Counted from the stretch's first letter, positions 33,310-45,479 are shown. The stretch is 64,000 nt of DNA from Haemaphysalis longicornis (GCA_013339765.2 JABSTR010001631.1:1-64000), one strand, 5' to 3'. Notes: generated by a model from the sequence alone, not told the origin. Numbers and translations are program-made.

Positions 33310-35340
33310 TAACAATCAGATCACTCAACATAACGACAACACAATGGAACCACACGGAACCGCCACGATGCTTCGCATCCTCATCAGGGTTCCCCACGGG
33401 AAGATGGTGTAATATTTTTTAGTCTCGTCGTAATATATATCGACGAATATTATTGGCGCACATTTGAGGTATAGCGGCAACAAGTGCTTGCCAGGTTATA
33501 ATATGCAGGCACACGGAATCTTGGGCAATGAATTAGGCCCCCGCAGTCAACACAAATTATGGCACGGGGGTGGTTCGGAGCGGTGTTTTATCATTCCAGA
33601 CAAATATTACATTGTCATGGCAAGTATACTTGCAAAGTATGTCATGTGGTGGTCTTGGTTCTGTTACTTTGTAGGAATACTTTTACCCCTTAACCTGGAG
33701 AGAACGTCTATCAGGATTGGCCTCTTGTTTTAGTTTCGCCAGAAATTTGGTTTTTGAACATTGTTGTAAGCCCATAGGGAAAGAAAACCGACGCGTTTAA
33801 CGAAACAGGTATTTCCTAAACAAATGTGACTTGGTTTCTGGAACGGAACGAAACACCCCCGGTGAAAGTACGGCAGTATTCACCATCGTTCCTAAATCCA
33901 AAATCTAATGTGAACTTTCACGTCCGTCGCATCAACAAAAAAAAAGAAAAACGCATTGGAGCGTTTTAAAAAGTATCTAACGTAGTGTAGTATATTCTCT
34001 GTCATCAAGCACAGCCATCGCGGTTGTCGCTTCCGTATGTTATCAAACATCCCGGCGTGCATTATCCTGCTTAGGAATACGGCATGGTAACGTATGCCTG
34101 GTTTGGCGTTCGTGCATACTTTTTGAACACGAAAACTAGACATATAAGTGCTATCAACCCCAACAACGACAAGTATCATTCACAAGGAAACACGGCGAAA
34201 AGAGCATGGCAGAGGCGGCTGATCCGGCTGGAAGTCCAGGTATGACGTTTTTCAGCCGGCTTTCGCCCGCGCTCTTCAGTCTTCCGGCATCGCGCGGTGA
34301 GATGGGGGCGGGGCATCGGGCTACTTTGGTTTGCGCATTGCGCCGCTTCTATTGGATGTATTGCGAAAATATTTCGTGCGCGGGACCTATTCAATGTGTA
34401 CTTGCTGCTAGTGAACTTTTGTTATAATTCTAAAACCGCTTCACCTTCCCGTTAACGAATACCTATTCAACACAAACTGCTTTACGTACACCTTTTTTCC
34501 GTTGCCCACTAATGAATTTAATAAACTTAATCCGAATATTTCCAGCACTAATAAATTAACAAAATTTCTAACCCTTGACAAAAACAAACTTTTTATTATA
34601 CAAGCGGAGTCAGTTGATTCTCATTTGTGTTTTTTTGTGTATGTTGTAACCAGCGAAGTATAATTTTTAAGTATTCTTTCTACTGTGTATAGTTGTGTTT
34701 AAGCAATGTTTAGTACTGCATTCAGGAGAAGGGAAAATACCCTGGTGATTTTTGATCATGTTTTTTAGTGTGTATAAATTTGCCCTCACTTGAATTACTT
34801 GGCCGTATTTTATTTTCTTATTATTGTAGTCTCTTATTGTTTTGTTTCTTGATGCATATGCCAATGTGTCAACCATTATTCAAGTCGCTGCATTTATTTA
34901 CTTCCAACAACTTTTGTTTTCAATAATGTTGTATGCTTTCCTTGATCTGAAAATTTTAAATGATCCGATTCTGTTAGTTTGGTTCTGTACTTTATCGCGA
35001 TGTATTTGTCTTTATTGTGTACTTATTCGAAATTTTGTGTTTACGCCCTTCCTGCTAAAATCTCTCATGCGATTACCAGTATGACAAAATAAATAATAAA
35101 TAAAATGTTGACTGATGAGTACCCTTCACACCGACTGTTCAAACCACTTCCGATGACTTTGAGCACACGATCTTGGTAGTTTGTTTCAGGAAAGTTGTAA
35201 TAAAACACGCGTTCCAGCCGTTTCCCATTGCCACATGTATTGAGATTATATATTCAAGCCAATGTATTGAAATCGGGCGGGGCTTTGCGTTTCACTACTT
35301 AACTATAACAAAAAATTACTGATCACGTGCTATCATGCCT
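33310..35340. other. No clear gene
   Basis: AT-rich. Near 34206 an ATG in good context (GAGCATGG) opens MAEAADPAGSP and is followed by CAG|GTATGA, a possible first exon, too short to call. The end of the stretch (35080-35100) has repeated AAATAAATAA like a LINE 3' tail, with no coding part attached. Confidence 0.3.
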
Positions 35341-35344
35341 CGGC

Positions 35345-35868
35345 AAAGTTGGCGCGGCTCACTCAAACTCACTCACAATTTTTTTTCGAATCACCACTCA
35401 CTCAAACTCAGACTCAATCTCAGCAGCTCATCTGCGCTCACTCAAACTCGAACTCACATTGAGCGCAAAACTCAGAACTCACTCGGACACAAACTCAAAA
35501 TGTACTCAGAACTCAAAATGTACTCAAACTCAAAATGTAATCAAAACTCAAAATGTACTCAACCTCAAAATTTACCCAAACTCAATATGGACTCAAAACG
35601 CAAAATGTACTCAAACTCAAAATGGACTCAAAACTCAAAATGCACTCAAAACTCAAAATGTACTCAAACTCAAAGTGAACTCAAAACTCAAAATGCACTC
35701 AAAACTCAAAATGTACTCAAACTCAAAATGTACTCAAAACTCAAAATGTACTCAAACTCAAAATGAACTCAAAGCTCAAAATGTACTCAAAACTCAAAAT
35801 GAACTCAGAACTCAAAATGGGATGAGAACTCAAAATGAATTCAGAACACAAATGGCCTCACAGAGATT
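35345..35868 (+). repeat. Minisatellite of ACTCAAAATG-type units, block A
   Basis: Dozens of imperfect units of ACTCAAAATGT, ACTCAAA and CACTCAAACTC on the plus strand. The frames through it (Asn/Ser/Lys/Gln-rich) are artefacts of the repeat. Confidence 0.95.
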
Positions 35869-36546
35869 GACACAGTGAGAGTGTGACAGTGTGAGAGTGT
35901 GAGAGTGAGAGTGAGAGTGAGAGTGAGTGTGAGTGTGAGAGTGAGTGAGAGTGAGAGTGGATGTGAGTGTGAGTGTGAGAGTGAGAGTGTGAATGTGAGT
36001 GAGAGTGAGAGTGTTAGTGTGAGTGAGAGTGAGAGTGAGAGTGTGAGTGAGAGTGTGAGTGTGAGTGTGAGTGTGAGTGTGAGTGAGAGTGAGTGAGAGT
36101 GTGAGTGTGAGTGAGAAGGAGAGTGAGAGTGAGAATGTGAGTGTGCGTGTAAGTGTGAGTGAGAGTGAGAGTGAGAGTGAGAGTGTGAGTGTGACTGAGA
36201 GTGAGAGTGAGAGTGTGAGTGTGAGTGAGAATGTGAGTGAGAGTGTGAGTGTGAGTGAGAGAGTGAGTGAGTGAGAGTGTGAGTGAGAGTGAGAGTGAGA
36301 GTGTGATTGAGATTGTGATTGTGAGTGTGAGTGTGAGTTGAGTGTGAGTGGGAGTGTTGAGTGAGATTGAGATTGAGAGTGAGAGTGAGAGTGAGTGAGA
36401 GTGAGAGTGAGAGTGTGAGTATGAGTGGGAGTGGCATTGGGAGTGGGAGTGGGAGTGTGAGTGGGAGTGTAAGTGGGAATGTGAGTGAGAGTGTGAGTGT
36501 GAGTGAGTGAGTGTGAGTGAGTGAGTGTGGGAGTGTGAGTGTGACT
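35869..36546 (+). repeat. GTGAGA microsatellite, block B
   Basis: About 680 bases of GTGAGA, GTGAGT and GAGAGT units. It is the complementary strand type of block A (CTCAC words), so the strand bias flips at 35868. Confidence 0.95.
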
Positions 36547-36574
36547 GTGTACCTTTTGCTATTTACCGTTTGCT

Positions 36575-37620
36575 ATATCCTCATAATTATACCCCAAAGC
36601 ATTTTTATATTTGTCCCAGGTGATCCCCCTCGACGAGACCTTTAATTTGATACCCCACACACCCTAGCAGGGTCATATAAAATTCATACCAGTCAAACTA
36701 ACCATGACTCTATGACTGTAACCAGGACGCATTATTTAAGTGAACGACGTGATTCCCCTAACTGGAACTTTTAATTTGACGCCCCACATGCTTCAGCGGC
36801 CTCAGCTTGAATTTAACCCAATCTATGACTCATAATGACTATCTCATGATTCGAACTACGAAGCCTTTTTTATTTGTACCACGTGATTCCCCTCGTCAAG
36901 ACCGTAAATTTGATACCCTACACGCCCTAGCGGGGTCACTTCGAATTTTACCCCAATATAAGACTCGCCATGACAATCTCATGGTTATAACCAGGAAGCA
37001 TTTTTTAATTTCTCCCACGTGATTCCGCTCATCAAGTCCATTATGATACCCATCGCATCCTAGCGGAATCAATTTGAATGTTAATCTATTCAATGACTAA
37101 CCATGACTATCTCATGATATAGCCATACAACATTTTTGTCCCACGTGATTTCCCTTATCAGAACCTTCAATTTGATGCCCCAGACACCCAGTGGCATCAT
37201 TGTGAATTTTAACCAAATTTATGACCATTTTGACTATGTCATGATAATAATCAGCAAGCACGTGATTACCCTCATCGAGACCTTTAATTTGATACGCCAC
37301 ACGCCCTAGCGTCATGAACTTGAATTTTAACCGAATCTACGACTTACCATGACTACCTCATGACATATACATAAGTCATTTTCGTCCCGATGGATTCCCC
37401 ACATCGAGACCTTGAATTTGATTCCCCACATGCCCTCGCAGCGTCATTTTGAATTTTAACCCAATCTATGACTCATTATGACTGCCTCATGACTACAATC
37501 AGGAAGCATTTTTTTATTTACCCCGCGTGATTCCATTAATCCAGACCTTCCAGTTGATACCTTACACGCCTTAGCCTCATCAGTTTCACTTTTCGCCAAA
37601 TCTAATGCGGTCATTATTCT
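36575..37620 (+). repeat. Tandem satellite, about 130 bp, eight copies
   Basis: The marker GTGATTCCCCTC (with variants) recurs at about 36620, 36749, 36883, 37019, 37145, 37262, 37390 and 37527, spaced 117-137 bases. Each unit also has AATTTGATACCCCACA-like and ACTCATCATGACT-like words. Copies are well diverged. Several contain CACGTG before the marker. No coding potential. Confidence 0.85.
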
Positions 37621-38090
37621 GTCTTAAGGGGCGCTGCCCAGTCAATTCAGCTCATTCATTTGAAACAGCAGAAAGGACAGTCCCCGCCCCCATTTCCCCC
37701 CCGCTCTCACCTCTTCCTTTGTGACCCCTAGTATATCAAGCCGTTAACAGTAGCAGGCGAACAACCAGAACGCCAGCGCCGCCGTGTGCTTTCCTACTAC
37801 CCTTTCCCACGCTCTTAGTGGATCCGTCAGGAGGAAAAGTTCAGACAACCCTTTTTTATGACTTCACCAGTCAATTGTCATTCACGCGCCCAGCCGCGAA
37901 AACTAGGTATACAGCAAGTGCTTATGGCCAGGAAAACTCAACAAGAAAGTAAAAAAAATCAGACATTCCCTTCCTCCCAACCGATCATGCAGATCGCGAT
38001 TGGTGCCGTACCCGCAGGTAACCTGATTTCTGAGCCCACAGTGACGCATGAAACTTAACAGCCAACCATAGCTGCCGGCTAGGCTATTCA
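37621..38090. other. Unique-looking spacer between satellite blocks
   Basis: About 470 bases of non-repetitive sequence without a recognised gene between the 130-bp array and block D. Confidence 0.5.
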
Positions 38091-38091
38091 T

Positions 38092-38585
38092 ATGTACTCA
38101 AACTCAAAATGTACTCAAAACTCCTAAATCAAAATGTACTCAAAACTCAATATGTAACTAAAATGTACTCAAACTCAAAATGTACTCAAACTCAAAATAT
38201 GCTCAAATGTAAAATGGACTCAAACTCAAAATGAAGAACTCAAAATGACTCAAACTCAAAAATGTACTCAAATGGACTCAAAATGTCAATCAAACTCAAA
38301 ATCTACTCAGAACTCAAAATGGACTCAAACTCAAAACTCAAAAATCAAAATGTACAAAAATGTACTCAACTCAAATGTACTCAGAACTCAAAATACTCAA
38401 ACTCAAATAGACTCAGAATTCACTAGGTCTCAGGTGTACTCAAACTCAATCGGACTCAAACTCAGTCGAGATCACTCGGCTCAAACTCACCATGCCAAAC
38501 TAGCCTCGCGCTCACTCAAACTAAACTCACGCGTGAGTTTGAGTCCAAATGGGTCTGAGTGAGTGGACTCATGAGTGAGTTCACC
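38092..38585 (+). repeat. Minisatellite of ACTCAAAATG-type units, block D
   Basis: Same units and orientation as block A, ending in CGCTCACTCAAACT and a short inverted part (ACTCACGCGTGAGT, about 38525-38538). The end words resemble the start of block A (GGCTCACTCAAACTC). Confidence 0.9.
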
Positions 38586-38684
38586 GACCTCTGCGTGCTA
38601 TACCCATTAGTGTTATTAGCATAGTGGCGCACCTAGGCATCACCGGGTAGTACCGCTACGGTATACATATATAATACACCCGGG

Positions 38685-38900
38685 GTGGTCGCTCAGTGGC
38701 TAAGGCGTTGTGCTGCTCAGATCTGGGACAAAGTTCCGTTCGCGTCTTCGTCGGCGCCTTTTCAGATGAAGGCGAAAAGCGAAAACACCTGCGTGTCCGA
38801 GGTGTCGCCCCAATGTAAATATCCACAACTAATCAAAATTATTTTGGAGCCTTCATCAGCGGGACGCCTCTTCGCCTGGGCAGCGTCGGCGCGTTAAACG
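38685..38900 (+). mobile_element. Ruka-like tRNA-derived SINE
   Basis: Head GGTCGCTCAGTGGCTAAGGC with an A box. The B box is decayed. The body is CAGATGAAGGCGAAAAGCG then CTAATCAAAATTATTTTGG, shared with the 40.9-kb copy. Confidence 0.75.
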
Positions 38901-38984
38901 TCATGATCTATGAATATACAGTTAAACCTCGGCTATACGTTCCCGATAAATGTGCAATTGCGGGTTTAATGTAGTGAAAAAGAT

Positions 38985-39205
38985 TCTCCGGCCGGCCCCC
39001 CAACCTAAAACACCCGTATAAAACCCCATATAGTGCCTCGGATAGCAAAGAGGAGAATGTGGTAGGTAAGAGAAACAGGTATAGAATTTGAAAATACAGA
39101 AAGAAACTGCAGGTAAAAATGCCCGCCGGGTGGAATCTGAACCTATGACCTCCAGAATACGCGTCTGGTGCGATGACCACTACGCTACCAGCGGGGGTAT
39201 TTCCC
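38985..39205 (-). mobile_element. tRNA-derived SINE, third family, copy 1
   Basis: Read minus: CGCTGGTAGCGTAGTGGTC (A box), then GGTTCAGATTCCACCCGGCG (B box) and a body through CTACCACATTCTCCTCTTTG. A second copy in the same orientation lies at 39480-39690. Confidence 0.65.
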
Positions 39206-39479
39206 CTCGACTTTGTGGGGTATTTATGTTAAAGGCGTTTTTGTTTCCTTCGCTTCGGGTGGTAGCCAGCGCCACTCGGACTACTCGGGGTGAAGGGGAC
39301 CTCCTTTTTAACCCCTGGGTAGTGACTCGAGTGTCCAAGACAGGTAGAGAGAGGTCGACCAGCGTTAAACCCTCTTAGATCCCCATAGCACCAAGACTGC
39401 CAGAGCAGAGGCCCTCGCTATGCATGTAGCGAATCACAATAGAAAATGAGGGGCTTGTTGAATTAAGAGAGAAATGATG

Positions 39480-39690
39480 GTTAGCAGTCAAGAAAGCCTC
39501 AGAAAGTAAATGGGAGAATGTGGTAGGTTCATTGAAACAGATACAGAATTTGGAAAGACATAAAGAAAGTAGTGAAAAAATGCCCGCCGCGTGGGATCCG
39601 GATCCACAAACTCCACAATACATGACCTCCGTAATACGATACCAGAATTTAGTTACTCTGGTTGAGTAAATTCGCCACAAAATCTCCCAA
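39480..39690 (-). mobile_element. tRNA-derived SINE, third family, copy 2
   Basis: Shares GGCGGGCATTTTT and CCTACCACATTCTCC with copy 1 in the same order. The tRNA-like part is more decayed. Confidence 0.55.
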
Positions 39691-40900
39691 GTGATTGTAC
39701 AGCCACAATGACAGCCTTTACTCTCCAGCAGCTGCGTTGTCCCTACTCAAGGTGGCGGAAAGGAAAGCAATACAGCAGAACGTAGTATGAATCTCTGAGT
39801 CCGCGGGGGCCTCCAATGGTACGTGTTTGTTTGTATATTTAATGCTTGAATTATTTCCACCGAAGCCAGTATGAGTTATACGATATTCCATTGGATATAG
39901 TAGTGTGAATCCCGGCAAGAATGGTTCCTGTGGGATTTATGGTGCTCCCTACAGGTGATTTCTTCTGTTATCACCGGAATTCCTAAACAGGTCACTCAGG
40001 CGTAGCGTTTTCGTTCATAGGGCTACAGCTGGGAATGTTGTAGAATTTCGGAGCGTTAATGAGCGTATAGCATCTCTCATTATTTGGATTAATAACAAGA
40101 TGCATGTGGCATGTGGTGCCAGTCTAAGAGCCTATATCCACTTACGATGATGATGTTATGGATGTTTTTTACGAATACACTGAATTGGCAATTAAAAAAT
40201 AAAAAGTCAGTAGTGTATTAGTATGTGCAACTGCAAAGCAAAAACCGGATTGCAACAGATAGGGGAGCATGCGCATAAAAAAAATTAGTTTAGGCTCCAT
40301 AAACACCACCGTGAAAATTGGCTGTCTTTGCCCTATAGAAATGATCTTCAATGAATGAAGACATTCTTAGGCAAAAAGTGGAAAATGAATTGAAAAGGAC
40401 CGAACGGTTACAGGAAAAATGAAATCGACTTCGTTTTAATCGGCATGCCAGGCTTGATAGACATTGTGCAGGTAATTGCAGGAATTAAACATCTAATCTT
40501 AGGATTGTCAGAAATCGTACCCGTCTCGATTTAAGGAAAAATGTACAGATGCTAAACCGAAAGGTACCTAACCTGCTCTCCATCGGATGGAAAGTTGAAG
40601 TTGTCTATTGAAAACAGTGACCAATACACATTCAATCATAATTTCTCAAATGCGGTCAGTCAGCACGAGCTATAAAAAAACGGCGAAAATGTGAATGAAA
40701 GTTATCACAGAAAATTATAATTATGACCCTTGTTGGCAGCGCTGAAAACTCTTAGTCAGCAAAGCGCAGAACCGACTAGAAATGACACAGTTGTCCAAAT
40801 TTTTCAACAAAAGCAATACTCCCGACATCCGTGTATTAAACGTTGGAAAAATTGAAGCAACATTAAAACAGAGAGGGGGTTTGAAAGCTACTATAAGAAA
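39691..40900. other. No recognisable gene
   Basis: AT-rich, no motif. Confidence 0.35.
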
Positions 40901-40904
40901 GCTC

Positions 40905-41110
40905 ACCTTTGGCAAAATTACTAAGGGGTTCTGCCACTGAGGCAAAGGCTCGTGTTCAATTCCCGGTGGCGGCAGCCGCTCTTCTGATGAAAGCAAAAAG
41001 CGAACACGGCTGTTTTACGAAATTACGGCGTATGTTAGATCTCCCCAGGTGGTCAAAATATTCCTTAATCGCACTACTACAGCACGGTGTGCCTCAAAAG
41101 CCTCGTAGCG
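40905..41110 (+). mobile_element. Ruka-like tRNA-derived SINE
   Basis: A-box-like GGGGTTCTGCCACTGAGGC, B-box-like GTTCAATTCCC, body CTGATGAAAGCAAAAAGCG, then CCCCAGGTGGTCAAAATA and a tail ending GTGTGCCTC. Confidence 0.7.
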
Positions 41111-41735
41111 TCCAGCCGTTAATGCTTATACAAAAATATTGGCAAAAATAGAATGTATGCCTTCCTGGACGCCAGTGCCAAATGAGATAACAGAATTGAA
41201 TATATACTATAAATGAATAACAACTTATACTCAAAACTGTTGGCTTCTACCCCGGCGACTCAGACACAAGCGTTTCGATTACTATCGTTGGCCAGGTTCT
41301 GTCGATTACGACAGAGTAAATCGCCATGGTGCTGAAAGCAGAGAAGAAAGGCAAAGCTGGAACATAATTGTAGTGCGGCTGATATATTGTGCTTCGGGGG
41401 TAATTGTGCTAACAAAGCTTGCAGGCATTTTATAGCATTGTTTCAGGTCTTTAATGGTGCCAAAGGCTTTAGAAAATACCAATTCTTTTCATCTACATTA
41501 GATAGGTGCTACCAAAAAGTTTTAAAATGACAAGTCTCTCATTCTGCTCTTATTTATGTACAAGTTATTTACAAAGGTCCCATAATGACCACATTGTACT
41601 TGCAACAACCACAAAAACAGTCCGGTTTCAAGAAAAGATTCTCATTTTTAGACCATATTTACACTATCAACCAGCTGCTTCAGAAGTGTTCATAGTGTAA
41701 TGCACCGTGTATAGGACATTCACAGATTCTAAAAA
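41111..41735. other. No recognisable gene
   Basis: Anonymous sequence between a SINE and an RTE copy. Confidence 0.3.
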
Positions 41736-41739
41736 AAGA

Positions 41740-42780
41740 AGCAGACTCAGGGCCCACTTAGGCAATAATCAACGCGTTCCGTAAGCACGGCGTCGACGCG
41801 CCATACATTGTGGTTTTCAAAGATATATACGACGGATGCACGGGAACTATACGCCTTTATCAACGAACTGGTAAGTTTTCTATAAAAAAGGTGTCCGGCA
41901 AAGGTATTCAATATCTCCACAATTACTTACAGCTTTACTGGAGGGTGTCTTCAAAAACTTAAGGCGAAGAAAATCTTGGTGGAAATCAGTGGTGAATATT
42001 ACAGCCACCTAAGGTTTGGAGACGCACTGTACTGTTCGGTCAAGCAGACGGTATTTTCAGCACATGCTTTGCCAGTTGTGCCCGGAAAGTATGCCCCTAG
42101 GCATAAAAACTAACCTCCAGTAATCGAAAGCAATGTCCAATCAGCACGCCAAGACACATTAGTTTACGGTAGCAATGAAATCTTGGAAACAGCTGGTGAT
42201 ATCTCCTATCTTCAGAAAGTCATAGATGCTGATCCAAGCCATGAAAAGGAAATTACCGGCAATATAGGTTTGGGGTGGACTTCATTTGGTAACAATGTAG
42301 AGATCCTGACTAGCAAGCTTACTCTTTTCTCAAAAAGCTTGTATTTTATCAACGCGTTCTTCCAGTAACGACGTACGGGGCCGAAATTTGGGTTCTCACC
42401 AAGCGACTCGAAACGAGACTGATATCGGTCCAACAGGCCATGAAACGGAGGTTGCTAAAACTTGCCCTGAAGGATAGGATAACGGCGCCGCGGATTAAGA
42501 AACAGACTGGGGTAGAATATATTCTGTTCACATTAAGCAAAAAATGAACATGGGCGGGTCACGTCATCCGTATGAGGGACACCACGTGGACGATTTATTT
42601 AAGAGTGGCTGGTGATAGACCGCAAACGCAGTAGAGGTAGGCCGAAGAACCGATAGAGGGAAGACCTATAAAAATGTGGGTAGAAGCATGCACTCAGCGA
42701 TAACTCGTTATTGGTGGCTGCAGATCTGTGAGAGAGGCTTTCGTCCTGCAGTTGACAGAGCCAGGCTGCTGATGATGATT
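41740..42780 (+). mobile_element. RTE-clade LINE, 5'-truncated, decayed
   Basis: Plus-strand remnant. From 41765 it reads INAFRKHGVDAPYIVVFKD, then IYDGCTGTIRLY, the RT region just before the RTE GVRQGD motif. Further on (42183-42368) it reads DISYLQKVIDADPSHEKEI and IGLGWTSFGNN, which match VTPDPNHEAEI and MGWGAYGRH of the RTE copy at 28-29 kb. It ends in GATGATGATT at about 42770, like other RTE tails. Stops and frameshifts are frequent, and the YADD/FADD region is not readable. Confidence 0.75.
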
Positions 42781-42784
42781 ATGT

Positions 42785-42885
42785 TAATGTGTGAGTGGGT
42801 CTGTGTGTGCGTGCGTCTGTGTGTGTGTGTTGTGTGTGTGAGCGCGTGAGTGAGTGAGTGTGAGTTGAGTGAGTGAGAGTGAACT
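42785..42885. repeat. GT-rich microsatellite
   Basis: Imperfect GT and GAGT units directly after the RTE tail. Confidence 0.85.
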
Positions 42886-44172
42886 GAAGTGCGACGCGTG
42901 CATGCGTGACTCTTGACTGGCGAGCATGAGGATGCGTATATGCAAGGGCTATCCTGAACATCAGAATTAGGCTATCGAAGCCCCTTCTAAACACTATTAC
43001 TCCACGACCTGAGTTCATTTTCTACCAGGATCCTAGACACAAAGAGTATTAATAGGACGTTTATATTTTGTTTCTTTGAGAATATGTCTCGTCGTTTTAG
43101 TTAATCTGCACCAAGAGCAAATCCGTCGCTCGTTATGAAGAATAGGCAGTCCGGAGGTTGACAAATTGTAGCTATTTAATAAGGGTTGATGAAGCCTCAT
43201 AATAGGTCTTAACCGCGTACTTACAATCATATGCCTGCGTTTCAGTTGCTATTAGGAAGATACTGTTCTCATGTTAACCAAAAAGTTGAAGTGGCCACAA
43301 GAAGATGTATGTGCCTTACCCCAGCGTAGGTGCTCCTTTACGAGAACGGGCCTTCAACTCAACCGTTTTATATATGAGTGTCTTATCGCCCTTCCCCACT
43401 GTCGCACATTTCAGAGAAGTTGCGAATGGCCCTGATCAGTTCCTGCCAATGTGGCGCTTCATACATAGTTCCGCCTCTCAATCTGGGGAAACTTGAGAAC
43501 AATGTAGAGTAGTGTGACAAGTTTAGTTCTATTTCGTAAGATGCAATTTGAATGCCGAAGCGATAAAGTTGCTATTAACAGCACGGATCTGAACGCCTGG
43601 CGTGGCCTCCTGTTATATATCGAAGTTTAAGCCAGAGCAACACAATTTAGCGAAAGCCACGTGTTAGCAAGCCTAAGAAATGAAATGAGGGACAATATTT
43701 CGATTTTTCTGTATATACACGCTTTTACTCCGTATCTTTCGAATGTGGTAATAGAGGAAGTCCTCCAAATTACGTTCTATCCCTGGATGAAATTCTGCTG
43801 AATATTTTTTTTCCACGGGAAGAAAAAAAACGAAGAGTGAGCCGAGCAAAGCTCACGGGACACAAGCACGTAACATTGTTAGAAAGAGGTGCAAAAATGA
43901 GAAAAATGCTAGTCACAATCAACAAACCAGGAAGTTCCTGACACACACTCGTGCGCAATGTGAGGAGTCCTATCGATTGCACCGTAATCTGCCGGGATCG
44001 TTCGAGCGAGGGAACCCAACAGGTGTGGTCGGCAATCACTGCGAGTGCACAAATACTGTGAACGGCGCGCCTAACCATTGCAAAACTCACATTCATCGCT
44101 TTGAGTGCCAAGATATGGGCGAAGGTGAGGTAAATACACATTGCCGATGAGATAAGCGTCTGTAGGTACTTT
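42886..44172. other. No recognisable gene
   Basis: Short frames only. A 222-codon minus-strand frame (44438-43770) spans the LTR border at 44177 and has no domain, so it is not called. Confidence 0.35.
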
Positions 44173-44176
44173 ATCT

Positions 44177-44366
44177 TGTAGGCGGCCGATGAGGCGGTGC
44201 GGCCAAGCCCACGTTTATTTCGGTTGCGCTGGCTGCGCATGGTCGGAACGAAGCGAGTAGAAACGAGGGGGCCGTTCCCGAGGTGTGCCGAGGTGCCGAG
44301 TGTGTTCCGCTGTGCCAGCTGGCCAGCTGATGATGAATTCGGATGATGATGATGGTGGCGGCTACA
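44177..44366 (-). repeat. 3' LTR of the short LTR element
   Basis: 190 bases, near-identical to 45846-46049 over GCGGCCGATGAGGCGGTGCG and later words, with a shorter GATGAT-rich end. Confidence 0.85.
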
Positions 44367-44479
44367 GGGCTCCCCCCTAGCGTGAAGTGCGGTAAAGTGA
44401 GAAATGTAAATAATAATGCAGGAAAATACACTATGCACTATATACAGGTATGTGCAATTTGTCCGTAATCAGGAAGAGT

Positions 44480-45150
44480 CCTTGGACAGTCAGTGGTCAA
44501 GAGGCAGTAGGTTGACTAACGGCACGGTCCTGGTCGTCGGCGAGGTAGCGTCCGGGATGTGGGGAATGGTAACGTGGCTGGGAGTAGCCGCGGGCGCATT
44601 GCCGGGGTGGGACGAGGATGGGAGTGCGGCCGCGGGCGCATTGCCGGGTGCGAAGAGGCTGCTGCAATTGATGGTGGCGCGAACGGCAGGCGTAACTGGA
44701 AGGACAGCGACAAGGTGAAGCGTGGGGCGGCACAATGACGACCGGAGTGGCTTGACTGTGCTGCGGTGTGAGCTATGGGGATGTGTCGCTGTCTGGGCAA
44801 CTTGCGCACGCGCCGTGAGAGACGGAGCAGCGGAGGGCGCAAACGACAAGCGTCTCTCGAACCACCGGTGTGTCGGGTTCCTGACGTGTAGTGCACTCGC
44901 GCTGGTTTCATCCGGGGTCGGAGAGCAGAGCGCCTGTGACACCGTAAACCGAATACGCTCCTGTAGCAGGAAATTGGTCGAGGTGGGGTGACCATTTCGT
45001 GGCGCGTCTCACTGCATAGGAACAAGACACTCTTTCGGCGACGTTTGTTGGCACGTTTGTCCCGCAATTGTTTCTCCGGTGTCTTCATCATAGCCAGGGT
45101 ATCAGGACTGTCGGGGGCAGTCTGATCAGCTTGGAGTGTCAGTTGCACAT
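44480..45150 (-). other. Pro/Ser/Arg-rich open stretch inside the short LTR element
   Basis: Two overlapping minus frames of 150 and 210 codons are open but compositionally biased (Pro, Ser, Ala, Arg, His) with no domain. Part is a two-unit repeat containing GCGGGCGCATTGCCGGG (about 44590-44655). These are probably not genes. Confidence 0.4.
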
Positions 45151-45479
45151 CCGAGGGATCTCGAGATGCTTAATACTGGAAGCTGTTCCACCGGTGACGG
45201 AGAAGAGGTCTCGTCGTGTGCGGGGAGGAAAAGGGTCTGAAAGATCCTTCTCACCCGTGCCGTGCGGCGAAGGCGGTGAAATTTCCCAGTTGTTAGCGGC
45301 AAAGCAGTCAACACCTGGGTGGGTTTGTGCAGCAGACGCAACAACGTGTGGGACTGCGCCATGGTGTGGCGTCGAGTTGGCTAAGTGAAACGCCAACTCG
45401 GAAGTGCCGCAAGTCGTAGTCGGGGCTCGCGTTGTTGGTCAGGCGAGGGTGGACCTGCCGGCGACGTGTAATCCACGGA

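Noticed and set aside
35335..35878. Asn/Lys/Gln-rich frames
   Set aside because: They are translations of the ACTCAAAATG-type minisatellite.
35841..36437. 198-codon Leu/Ser/Thr/His-rich frame
   Set aside because: It is only the translation of the GTGAGA repeat read in reverse.
39119..39200. tRNA gene candidate
   Set aside because: A and B boxes are present but the tRNA folding is imperfect and the sequence continues into a repeated SINE body.
44516..45148. 210-codon Arg/Pro-rich frame in the short LTR element
   Set aside because: Biased composition in GC-rich DNA, overlapped by another equally biased frame, no domain.
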